Shown one piece after another: positions 1 through 4,850 of a stretch of 5,177 nt of DNA. Position 1 is the first letter of the stretch, and every line of letters starts with the position of its first letter. The position numbers were made by a program, and so were the translations under genes. Source of the DNA: an uncultured Bacillota bacterium (GTDB taxonomy: Bacteria > Bacillota_I > Bacilli_A > Erysipelotrichales > Erysipelotrichaceae); assembly GCA_900321955.1 (NCBI GenBank), contig ONXX01000097.1, forward strand, positions 1 to 5,177. Direction: 5' to 3'. The notes under the pieces are model-generated. The model was not told the DNA's origin. It ran no database searches and saw only the letters and a list, made by a program, of their open reading frames with translations.

Positions 1-11
1 TTATAAAACAC

Positions 12-36
12 AAAAGCAGCTCTTCAGGCTGCTTTT
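12..36 (-). terminator. Intrinsic terminator of the MocR-family gene
   Basis: A perfect 9-bp stem (12-20 with 28-36, AAAAGCAGC/GCTGCTTTT) encloses a 7-nt loop. On the minus strand it is followed by a T-rich tail (TTTTGTGTTTT). The stop codon at 24-26 lies inside the loop, so the hairpin overlaps the end of the coding region. The symmetrical A/T flanks mean it could also stop transcription arriving from the left. Confidence 0.75.
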
Positions 37-1430
37 ATCAATTCGTCGATTGCCGTTTTGAGATGGTCAAGATAGTCATCGAGCTCTTCCAAAGGGATGC
101 CGCTGTAGCCGATCAGGACGAGGTTTTCCTTATCCTGTTTCTTTTGCAGGTAATACTTCTTCGTCGGATAGACGGCAATATCCCTTTGATGGAAAAAAGA
201 TAATATGCTTTCCTGATCCTTATCAGTCGGCAAGGCTAAGACAAAGTGGGTGCCGCCGCCGATGCCGTAGATCTTGATCCGATCGCCATAGTGGCGGGCG
301 AAGAAGGAAAGAATCCTGTTGTGCTTTTTACGAAGGAGATTGCGCAGTTTATTGATCCGGGTCTTGTAGAAGCCTAAGGAGATGTATTTCTCGATGGCCA
401 ACTGAATCAATGAAGATGCCGGGGATGACAGCAAGAAGTGTTTTCTTAATGGGGCATAGTCAAAGCCCGCCGGCAAGACGATATAAGAGACGCGCAGATC
501 CGGTGACAGGGATTTGGAAAAGGTCCCCAGATAGATGACGCTTTGATTCCGATCCAGCGAAAACAGAGAGGGGATCGGCTGTTCCTTGTAGCGAAGGGAG
601 GCATCGTAGTCATCTTCGATGATGTAGGAAGAAGACTTCTTTGCCCACTTCAAAAGCTGTAGGCGCCGGCCGATCGGCAAAATTGCCCCTAAAGGAAACT
701 GGTGGGAGGGCGTGATGTAGGCCAGAGCCTTGTTAGAACTTCTGATCTGCTCGACTTTCATGCCGTTGTCATCGACTTCCACGGGAACGATCGTATAGCC
801 GGCTTCTTTAAAGATGTCAAAGGTGTCATTGTGACCCGGTTCTTCCATATAGAGGGTGGAAACGGAAGAAGGCAGGATCTTCTGTAAGAGGGAGATCGAA
901 TAATGATGGCCGCCGGTGATGATGACCTGATCGAAAGAAATGCGCATGTCCCTGGTCTCAAACAGATAGGTGCTGATCGCTTCCCGCAGACTTTGAAGAC
1001 CCATGGGATCGCCGTTATAGAGAGAAGGTTTTTCTTCGAGCTCATTCATCGCTTCTTTTAAGCAGCGCCGGAAATCGGTGTTTTTGTAAAGATTGGGTTC
1101 CAAAGCGCCGTAGCGGAAGTCATAGCGATAGGTCTTGTTTGGTTCGGGACTGTTGTTCGGGATTGTCAGACTTACTTTTTCATGGATGAATTCCGGTATT
1201 TCTTCCACATAAAAACCCGATCCGATGATGGAGCGGACAAAGCCTTCGGATTCCAACTGCTGATAGGCATTTAAGATCGTATTGCGGCTCAGATGGTATT
1301 CTTCCGAGAGGGCTCTGGTAGCTTTCAGACGTTCGCCGGTCTGAATTTCGCCGGAAATGATCTGAACCTTAAGCTGGCGGTAGATCTGAAGATAGATGGG
1401 CTCTGAACTGTTTTTATCGATTTTTAACAT
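24..1430 (-). CDS. MocR/PdxR-type transcription factor (GntR wHTH fused to aminotransferase fold)
   Basis: A 468-residue regulator, the usual length for the MocR subfamily. Residues about 10-77 form a GntR-type winged helix (IYLQIYRQL, then LSRNTILNAYQQLESEGF and GSGFYV). Residues about 100-465 form a fold-type I aminotransferase domain with YNGDPMGLQSLREAI (138-152), TPSHQFPLG (240-248), EDDYD (272-276, including the Asp expected to contact the PLP ring nitrogen) and GTFSKSLSP (302-310), in which K306 is the expected PLP Schiff-base lysine. Such proteins use PLP as cofactor or effector and act in the cytoplasm, often controlling vitamin B6 or amine genes next to them. I chose ATG 1430 because a consensus promoter lies inside the longer upstream reading frame, and the residues before 1430 do not resemble the family. 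It is divergent from an ECF transporter S gene, which fits a PdxR-like role. The effector is inferred, so no gene symbol is given. The segment ITGGHHYSI (171-179) departs from the usual TSGAQQAL-like motif. Confidence 0.93.
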   Translation of the reverse strand: MLKIDKNSSEPIYLQIYRQLKVQIISGEIQTGERLKATRALSEEYHLSRNTILNAYQQLESEGFVRSIIGSGFYVEEIPEFIHEKVSLTIPNNSPEPNKTYRYDFRYGALEPNLYKNTDFRRCLKEAMNELEEKPSLYNGDPMGLQSLREAISTYLFETRDMRISFDQVIITGGHHYSISLLQKILPSSVSTLYMEEPGHNDTFDIFKEAGYTIVPVEVDDNGMKVEQIRSSNKALAYITPSHQFPLGAILPIGRRLQLLKWAKKSSSYIIEDDYDASLRYKEQPIPSLFSLDRNQSVIYLGTFSKSLSPDLRVSYIVLPAGFDYAPLRKHFLLSSPASSLIQLAIEKYISLGFYKTRINKLRNLLRKKHNRILSFFARHYGDRIKIYGIGGGTHFVLALPTDKDQESILSFFHQRDIAVYPTKKYYLQKKQDKENLVLIGYSGIPLEELDDYLDHLKTAIDELIKAA

Positions 1431-1433
1431 GAT

Positions 1434-1497
1434 TGGTACCATTAAATTATATAAAATTGGTACTTTTATGTAAAACAATTTGTTGATAAGGTGGTAT
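1434..1497. promoter_or_regulatory. Candidate MocR operator: three TGGTAC/T boxes
   Basis: TGGTAC at 1434-1439, TGGTAC at 1458-1463 and TGGTAT at 1492-1497 all face the same way. Their start-to-start distances are 24 and 34 bp. The first two extend to ATTGGTAC, and the first lies in the palindrome TGGTACCA (1434-1441). On the other strand the boxes read GTACCA, GTACCA and ATACCA, resembling the ATACCA direct repeats described for the MocR protein GabR of Bacillus subtilis. Binding by the neighbouring regulator is inferred from position and family behaviour. Confidence 0.55.
1446..1474 (-). promoter_or_regulatory. Sigma-A-type promoter of the MocR-family gene
   Basis: On the minus strand, TTTACA (1474-1469) and a perfect TATAAT (1451-1446) are separated by 17 bp. 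Predicted initiation near 1439 leaves only about 9 nt before the ATG at 1430, with no Shine-Dalgarno sequence. One TGGTAC box lies in the spacer and another at the predicted start of transcription, a geometry that would suit autorepression. Confidence 0.7.
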
Positions 1498-1506
1498 TGA
1501 ACAATA

Positions 1507-1513
1507 GGGGGGG
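1507..1513 (+). promoter_or_regulatory. Atypical G-run ribosome binding site of the first S component
   Basis: A run of seven G preceded by A ends 8 nt before ATG 1522. It can pair with the anti-Shine-Dalgarno sequence only by using G-U pairs. No AGGAGG-like motif is present, yet the ATG starts a clear family protein. This is the only purine-rich site at the right distance. Confidence 0.5.
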
Positions 1514-1521
1514 TAGAGACG

Positions 1522-2097
1522 ATGACAAATGCGAAGACCAGAAAACTGGTGTTTACCGCTATGTTTGCGGTGATCAACTATGTGGCTTTTACTTATGGCA
1601 AGATCACCATTCCGGTGACGGCGGGGACCTCGACGGCCATTCATATCGCCAATGCTGTTGTGGTACTGTCGGCCTGGTTTTTAGGACCGATTTACGGGGG
1701 TCTGTCCGGGGCCGTCGGTTTGTCGATTGCCGATGTCTTTGATCCGCGCTACATCACTTCGGCACCGAAAACTTTCTTACTGAAGTTTCTGATCGGCTTT
1801 ATTGCCGGCACACTGGCCAACCGTTTCCATCTGCGGGAAAAGGAAGAGCGCAAAGAGATTATCTCGATTACGGCGATTTCGGCCGCGGCAGCCTTGGGCT
1901 TCAATGTCATCGCCGATCCGATCGTCGGCTATTTCTACCGCAAGTATTTATTGGGCATTCCGCAGGAAGCAGCCAAGATCATTGCCACCTGGGTGGCCGG
2001 TTCCACGGCGATCAATGCGGTTGTCTGTACGATTATTTCTGTTATCCTGTATTTAGCGCTGTATAAGTCTTTCTTACCGCGTTTACCAAAAGAGTAA
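1522..2097 (+). CDS. ECF transporter S component, first copy (substrate unknown, possibly vitamin B6)
   Basis: A 191-residue, strongly hydrophobic membrane protein that looks like the substrate-binding S subunit of an energy-coupling factor transporter. Helix 1 (about 8-24) follows a basic start (TRKLVFTAMFAV). The segment FLGPIYGGLSGAVG (53-66), then a DVFDP loop (71-75) and APKTFLLKFLIGFIAG (81-96), is the pattern I associate with the ECF-ribofla_trS-like (PF07155-type) group. Further hydrophobic segments lie at about 112-136 and 153-182. S components bind one vitamin or metal and share an EcfA/EcfA'/EcfT module; none is encoded here, so a shared module elsewhere is expected. A divergent PLP-dependent MocR regulator suggests pyridoxine-type uptake (PdxU-like), but this is context only; riboflavin, queuosine precursor or another substrate remains possible. 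The next gene begins 5 nt after its stop. Confidence 0.88.
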   Translation: MTNAKTRKLVFTAMFAVINYVAFTYGKITIPVTAGTSTAIHIANAVVVLSAWFLGPIYGGLSGAVGLSIADVFDPRYITSAPKTFLLKFLIGFIAGTLANRFHLREKEERKEIISITAISAAAALGFNVIADPIVGYFYRKYLLGIPQEAAKIIATWVAGSTAINAVVCTIISVILYLALYKSFLPRLPKE

Positions 2098-2102
2098 CAG
2101 AT

Positions 2103-2519
2103 ATGAGAATCATCGTCATCGACGGCCAGGGCGGCAATATCGGCAAGCAGCTGGTCAAAAATATCCGGGACGAATTCCCAGATGTCTATATCCGGGCAAT
2201 CGGCACCAATTCCACGGCCACGGCCAATATGCTGAAGGGCGGGGCCAATGAAGCGGCGACCGGCGAGAATGCCCTGATCGTTGCCTGCCGGGACGCAGAC
2301 CTCATCATCGGTCCGATCGGCATCGCCGTGGCAGATTCTCTATTGGGCGAAGTTTCCGCCAGGATGGCGGCAGCAGTCGGTCAAAGTTCAGCTAAGAAGA
2401 TCCTGATCCCCTTAAACAAGTGTGACATTCTCATACCGGGCCTCAGGGACAAATCGACCTCGGAAGTGTTGGCGGATGCCTTAAACATGATCCGTGCTAT
2501 AATGGAAGGCAAGCTGTAG
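2103..2519 (+). CDS. DUF3842 family protein, function unknown
   Basis: A 138-residue soluble protein that I recognise as DUF3842. It opens with a beta strand and a glycine-rich loop, VIDGQGGNIGKQLV (5-18), resembling the nucleotide-binding turn of Rossmann-like folds. An IGTNS stretch (about 33-37), GGANEAATGENA (46-57), DADLIIGPIGIAVADSLLGE (residues 64-83) and ILIPLNKCDILIPGL (100-114) follow. No signal peptide or membrane segment is evident, so it is probably cytoplasmic. No catalytic activity is known to me and none is assigned. The ATG lies 5 nt after the stop of the S component gene with only a weak AAGAG-type ribosome site inside that gene's end, so translational coupling is likely. 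Its position between two ECF S genes suggests a role in handling an imported ligand or in regulating uptake, but that is inference. Confidence 0.85.
   Translation: MRIIVIDGQGGNIGKQLVKNIRDEFPDVYIRAIGTNSTATANMLKGGANEAATGENALIVACRDADLIIGPIGIAVADSLLGEVSARMAAAVGQSSAKKILIPLNKCDILIPGLRDKSTSEVLADALNMIRAIMEGKL
2495..2503 (+). promoter_or_regulatory. Candidate extended -10 promoter inside the DUF3842 gene
   Basis: TGCTATAAT combines a perfect TATAAT with an upstream TGN. No good -35 lies 16-18 bp upstream (TTGGCG at 2469-2474 is 23 bp away), so it would depend on the extended -10 element. Initiation near 2510 would give the second S component its own leader of about 125 nt. Confidence 0.4.
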
Positions 2520-2570
2520 GAAGCAGCTTTCAGGCAGAAGCCTTTCAGAATTTAAACTTCAATTAATTAC

Positions 2571-2589
2571 AGATATCAGGAAGGTATCT
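2571..2589 (+). promoter_or_regulatory. Possible antiterminator hairpin
   Basis: AGATATC (2571-2577) can pair with GGTATCT (2583-2589) over seven positions, including one G-U pair, around a 5-nt loop. The 3' arm uses the same bases as the 5' arm of the terminator that follows, so the two structures exclude each other. It is the weaker structure by eye; no folding energy was computed. Confidence 0.35.
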
Positions 2590-2620
2590 ATTTCTTGGCA
2601 AGAGAAAGGATACCTTTTTT
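2581..2620 (+). terminator. Intrinsic terminator or attenuator just before the second S component
   Basis: AAGGTATC (2581-2588) pairs perfectly with GATACCTT (2609-2616). An inner stem (2591-2596 with 2600-2606, one bulge, GGC loop) extends it, and the T tract 2615-2620 follows. It may end the S-DUF3842 transcript. Because it stops only 17 nt before the ATG of the next gene, leaving no room for a promoter downstream, it more likely controls readthrough into that gene. Confidence 0.75.
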
Positions 2621-2626
2621 ATGTTT

Positions 2627-2632
2627 AGGAGG
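2627..2632 (+). promoter_or_regulatory. Strong ribosome binding site of the second S component
   Basis: AGGAGG lies 5 nt before ATG 2638 and fixes that start. It sits just downstream of the terminator's T tract, so it is free whenever transcription passes the hairpin. Confidence 0.85.
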
Positions 2633-2637
2633 ACGTT

Positions 2638-3156
2638 ATGAACAACACGAAAAAACTGGTTTTGACAGCTCTGTTTGCGGCGATCGGTGTCGTATTGCCG
2701 CAGGCCTTCCACATGATCCCCAATGCCGGATCTGTTATCCTGCCGATGCATATCCCGGTATTAATTGCCGGTTTTCTGGTCGGTCCGGTCTATGGTCTGG
2801 CATGCGGCATCATTACACCTTTGTTATCCCATCTGATCTTTTCCATGCCGCCGGCTCCGGTTTTGCCGGGCATGCTTTGTGAACTGGCAGTCTATGGCCT
2901 GATGAGCGGTCTTTTGAATAAAGTTGTAAAGATGGAAAATCAGCTGGCCAAGGCCTACGTCGTCTTGATCGGGGCCATGCTTTGCGGCAGGATCACCTAT
3001 GGCACACTCAATGCCTTGATCTTCAGAGCCGGTTCCTATTCAATGCAGGCCTGGCTCTCGGCAGCCTTTGTCACGGCAATTCCGGGCATCATCATTCAGC
3101 TCTTACTGATCCCGATCCTGGTGATTCGCTTGCGCAAGCTTGCGTATTTCAATTAG
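2638..3156 (+). CDS. ECF transporter S component, second copy (substrate unknown)
   Basis: A 172-residue membrane protein with about five to six hydrophobic segments (about 7-25, 33-57, 59-70, 77-95, 105-128 and 140-163) and a basic C-terminus (RLRK). The stretch LPMHIPVLIAGFLVGPVYG (35-53), then GIITPLLSHL (57-66), a proline-rich SMPPAPVLPG loop (69-78) and CELAVYGLMSGLL (81-93), is typical of the PF12822-like group of S components. It would bind a micronutrient in the membrane and dock on a shared EcfT/EcfA module encoded elsewhere. Its first helix (TKKLVLTALFAAIG) resembles that of the first S gene (TRKLVFTAMFAVIN), but the rest differs, so this is not a recent duplicate and may carry another substrate. 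It is separated from the DUF3842 gene by 118 bp containing a terminator, so it is probably regulated separately. I see nothing that identifies the ligand. Confidence 0.87.
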   Translation: MNNTKKLVLTALFAAIGVVLPQAFHMIPNAGSVILPMHIPVLIAGFLVGPVYGLACGIITPLLSHLIFSMPPAPVLPGMLCELAVYGLMSGLLNKVVKMENQLAKAYVVLIGAMLCGRITYGTLNALIFRAGSYSMQAWLSAAFVTAIPGIIIQLLLIPILVIRLRKLAYFN

Positions 3157-3184
3157 ATACTTTTGATTAAGAACGAACAGGCAA

Positions 3185-3214
3185 TAAAAAAAACGGCACT
3201 TTCTGTGCCGTTTT
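3185..3214 (-). terminator. Bidirectional terminator, strong for hsp20
   Basis: AAAACGGCAC (3190-3199) pairs with GTGCCGTTTT (3205-3214) around a TTTCT loop. On the minus strand the stem is followed by an uninterrupted run of eight T, giving a strong terminator for the small heat-shock gene. On the plus strand four T follow, so it can also end the transcript of the second S component. Confidence 0.88.
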
Positions 3215-3231
3215 CAAATGGAAAGAATTGA

Positions 3232-3648
3232 TTATTCGATGGTAACCGTCTGTTTGGTTTCGATCGATTTCTGTTCCTTGGAAGGAAGGGTGATATTCAA
3301 GATACCGTTTTCGAATCTTGCCTTGACATCTTCTGCCTTGATGTTTTCACCAACGTAGAAGCTTCTTGAGCAGGTACCGAATCTTCTTTCGGAACGGATC
3401 AGGTTGCCCTTGGCATCCTTTTCTTCATTGGATAGATTATGGGTGGCCTTGATGTTCAGATAACCATCGACCAGATCCATCTGGACATCTTCCTTATTGT
3501 AGCCTGGGAGCTCGATGTCGAGGTTGTAGTAACCGTTCTTTTCATAGACATCGGTCCGCATGATCGGGTTGTTATATACCGGTTCTTTTGAGAAGAAACC
3601 ATCAAACATATCATCAAATACATCTAAATTTCTAGGAAAATATTTCAT
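3232..3648 (-). CDS. Small heat-shock protein, Hsp20/alpha-crystallin family
   Basis: A 138-residue ATP-independent holdase that binds unfolding proteins in the cytoplasm and forms oligomers. A short N-terminal arm (1-28) rich in Phe, Met and Asp precedes the alpha-crystallin domain (about 30-123), with MRTDVYE (30-36), ELPGYNKEDV (46-55), ERRFGTCSRSFYV (87-99) and the signature RFENGILNITLP (111-122). The C-terminal tail carries a V-x-I form of the I-x-I oligomerisation motif (135-137). I start it at ATG 3648, because a GGAGGT ribosome site sits 7 nt upstream; a longer in-frame ATG at 3663 overlaps that site and is unlikely to be used. The gene stands alone, with a CIRCE-controlled promoter upstream and a strong terminator downstream. 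Confidence 0.95.
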   Translation of the reverse strand: MKYFPRNLDVFDDMFDGFFSKEPVYNNPIMRTDVYEKNGYYNLDIELPGYNKEDVQMDLVDGYLNIKATHNLSNEEKDAKGNLIRSERRFGTCSRSFYVGENIKAEDVKARFENGILNITLPSKEQKSIETKQTVTIE

Positions 3649-3655
3649 ATCATTT

Positions 3656-3661
3656 ACCTCC
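3656..3661 (-). promoter_or_regulatory. Ribosome binding site that decides the hsp20 start
   Basis: GGAGGT on the minus strand lies 7 nt before ATG 3648. The alternative upstream ATG (3663-3661) shares a base with this site, so choosing it would leave the start without a ribosome site. Confidence 0.85.
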
Positions 3662-3693
3662 ATGTTCAGGGTCTTTATTTACCCTACACCTAT

Positions 3694-3721
3694 ATCATAA
3701 CACTTTGTTTAGCACTGTCAA
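3694..3721 (-). promoter_or_regulatory. Sigma-A promoter of hsp20
   Basis: On the minus strand a perfect TTGACA (3721-3716) is followed after 16 bp by TATGAT (3699-3694). Initiation near 3687 gives a leader of about 39 nt. The -35 box lies inside the CIRCE palindrome, so HrcA binding would block polymerase. Confidence 0.85.
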
Positions 3722-3735
3722 GCATTAAGTGCTAG
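3709..3735. promoter_or_regulatory. CIRCE operator (HrcA binding site)
   Basis: TTAGCACTG, a 9-nt spacer and AAGTGCTAG match the CIRCE arrangement (TTAGCACTC-N9-GAGTGCTAA). Differences are confined to the innermost pair and the last base. It covers the -35 box of hsp20, predicting HrcA repression relieved by heat or protein stress. A further half-site, AGTGCTAA, lies at 3751-3758, 23 bp from the nearer arm. Confidence 0.9.
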
Positions 3736-3771
3736 CATTTGTGATAATTTAGTGCTAAATATTTGGGAAAG

Positions 3772-3792
3772 AAAAAGACCTGTGAAGGCCTT
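3772..3792 (-). terminator. Intrinsic terminator of the cysteine synthase gene
   Basis: On the minus strand AAGGCCT (3792-3786) pairs with AGGTCTT (3781-3775), with one G-U pair and a TCAC loop, followed by a run of T (3776-3772). The stem includes part of the TAA stop codon at 3791-3793. It separates this gene from the hsp20 promoter downstream. Confidence 0.7.
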
Positions 3793-4711
3793 AGTCGAAT
3801 AATGGGGTGGAATAGTAGCGCTCACCTGTATCCGGCAGGATGGTGACAACGACTTTTCCTTTGCCTAATTTCTTGGCGAGCTTTAAGGCGGCAGCCACAT
3901 TGGTGCCGGAGGAGATGCCGCAGAGCAGGCCTTCTTTCTTTGCCAGGAGTTTGGCCATGCCGATGGCTAATTCATCGGAGATGATGCAGATATCATCGTA
4001 GAGCTTTTGATCCAGGATCTCGGGAATGACGCCATCGCCGATCCCCATCTGCAGGTGGGTGCCGATCTTGTCGCCGGATAAAATGGCGGCGTTTTCCGGT
4101 TCGACCGCCCAGATGGTCATATCCGGGTTGTGCTTCTTTAAGACCTTGCCGATGCCGGTTAAAGTACCGCCGGTGCCGATGCCGGAACAGAAGCCGTCGA
4201 TCTTCGGCAAGTCTTTGACGATCTCTTCGCCGGTCTTTTCCTGGGCAGCCACATTGGCCGGGTTTTCAAACTGGCCCGGGACAAAGACGTAGGGGTCTTC
4301 CTTGGCGGTGTTGGCGACGATCTGCTGGCACTTTTCGATGCAGGCGCCGATATTGCCTTCATCGTGGACCAGTCGGATCTGGGCACCGTACATGGCGATC
4401 AGTTTTCTTCTTTCTACGGAAACCGAATCAGGCATGACGATGATGACCCGATAGCCTTTGATGGCCCCAATCATTGCCAAGGCAATACCCTGATTGCCCG
4501 AGGTACATTCGACGATGACCGAATTCTCGTTTAAAAGGCCCTTTTGTTCGGCATCTTCGATCATGCCTAAGGCGGTGCGGGTCTTGATCGAGCCGCCCGG
4601 TTCGAGGGCTTCGAATTTGACGTAGATGTCGGCGAAGTCCTGATCGACGATTTTATTTAGTTTAATGAGCGGCGTATTGCCGATCGCATCGAGTGCTGAG
4701 TGATAGATCAT
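3791..4711 (-). CDS. cysK: Cysteine synthase family PLP enzyme (O-acetylserine sulfhydrylase-like)
   Basis: A 306-residue fold-type II PLP enzyme, normal length for CysK/CysM, expected to make L-cysteine from O-acetylserine and sulfide in the cytoplasm. Visible motifs are GNTPLIKL (11-18), PGGSIKTRTA (38-47, with K43 the PLP lysine), the substrate loop TSGNQGIALA (70-79), FENPANVAAQEKTG (148-161), the phosphate-binding GTGGT (179-183), EPENAAILSG (204-213), GIGDGVIP (223-230), GISSG (265-269) and PDTGERY (293-299). Two positions depart from typical CysK: Q74 where TSGNTG has Thr, and no NPANP-x-x-H motif. A related activity such as CysM-like, cystathionine beta-synthase-like or another beta-replacement reaction is therefore possible. 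No CysE serine acetyltransferase is adjacent. AAAGGA lies 7 nt upstream of ATG 4711. The gene appears monocistronic, with its own promoter and terminator. Confidence 0.9.
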   Translation of the reverse strand: MIYHSALDAIGNTPLIKLNKIVDQDFADIYVKFEALEPGGSIKTRTALGMIEDAEQKGLLNENSVIVECTSGNQGIALAMIGAIKGYRVIIVMPDSVSVERRKLIAMYGAQIRLVHDEGNIGACIEKCQQIVANTAKEDPYVFVPGQFENPANVAAQEKTGEEIVKDLPKIDGFCSGIGTGGTLTGIGKVLKKHNPDMTIWAVEPENAAILSGDKIGTHLQMGIGDGVIPEILDQKLYDDICIISDELAIGMAKLLAKKEGLLCGISSGTNVAAALKLAKKLGKGKVVVTILPDTGERYYSTPLFD

Positions 4712-4730
4712 AGTATATTCCTTTGAGAAA

Positions 4731-4739
4731 AATATACCA
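4731..4739 (-). promoter_or_regulatory. Candidate extended -10 promoter of the cysteine synthase gene
   Basis: The minus strand reads TGGTATATT (4739-4731), an extended -10 with five of six consensus bases in the hexamer. No clear -35 box is present. Initiation near 4724 would put the AAAGGA ribosome site (4724-4719) at the very 5' end of the message, so a second start further upstream is possible. Confidence 0.45.
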
Positions 4740-4787
4740 CAAATTGAGAGGAAATTCGTCCGGTGAACGAAAGGAAAAGGGAAGTAT

Positions 4788-4793
4788 TATAAT
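4788..4793 (+). promoter_or_regulatory. Candidate promoter of the nucleotidase lipoprotein gene
   Basis: A perfect TATAAT box. The best -35 candidate is TGAACG (4764-4769) at 18 bp, matching only three of six bases. Predicted initiation near 4800 gives a leader of about 50 nt that contains a hairpin. Confidence 0.5.
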
Positions 4794-4810
4794 GATATCG
4801 TAGTACAAGA

Positions 4811-4827
4811 TCAGGCGTCACGCCTGA
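4811..4827 (+). other. Hairpin in the leader of the nucleotidase gene
   Basis: TCAGGCG and CGCCTGA form a perfect 7-bp stem around a TCA loop, ending 23 nt before ATG 4851. No T tract follows, so it is not a terminator. It may stabilise the 5' end of the message or be a protein-binding palindrome; the sequence does not say which. Confidence 0.55.
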
Positions 4828-4850
4828 AATGCAGATAGAAAGAGGATCCT

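Noticed and set aside
758..1045. Minus-strand open frame inside the MocR gene
   Set aside because: Alternative frame of a clearly coding region; no motif and no ribosome site.
1431..1577. N-terminal extension of the MocR protein by up to 49 residues
   Set aside because: It contains the regulator's own consensus promoter and overlaps the first S component gene; the residues are hydrophobic and unlike the family, which starts near the IYLQIYRQL helix.
1491..1742. Plus-strand reading frame overlapping the start of the first S component
   Set aside because: It is a shifted-frame shadow of the S gene, lacks a ribosome site and encodes a Cys/Asp/Gly-rich product without family resemblance.
2511..2543. 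Two small hairpins after the DUF3842 stop as a terminator
   Set aside because: Stems of 6 and 4 bp without a T tract. They are kept only as possible parts of the leader of the second S component.
2595..2623. TTGGCA-17-TTTATG as a promoter for the second S component
   Set aside because: The -10 match is poor and initiation would fall on the ribosome binding site, leaving no usable leader.
2563..2751. Minus-strand short open frame over the leader and start of the second S component
   Set aside because: It is antisense to the terminator and the S gene, has no recognisable family, and has low-complexity basic content.
3128..3144. Two overlapping 12-bp palindromes (GCTTGCGCAAGC and CGCAAGCTTGCG)
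   Set aside because: They lie in codons for the basic C-terminal tail of the second S component and have no promoter context or T tract; probably chance from Arg/Leu/Lys codons.
3649..3663. Five-residue N-terminal extension of Hsp20
   Set aside because: The upstream ATG overlaps the GGAGGT ribosome site that serves ATG 3648.
4159..4386. Minus-strand open frame within the cysteine synthase gene
   Set aside because: Shifted-frame shadow rich in Ser, Arg and Pro; the cysteine synthase frame has every family motif.
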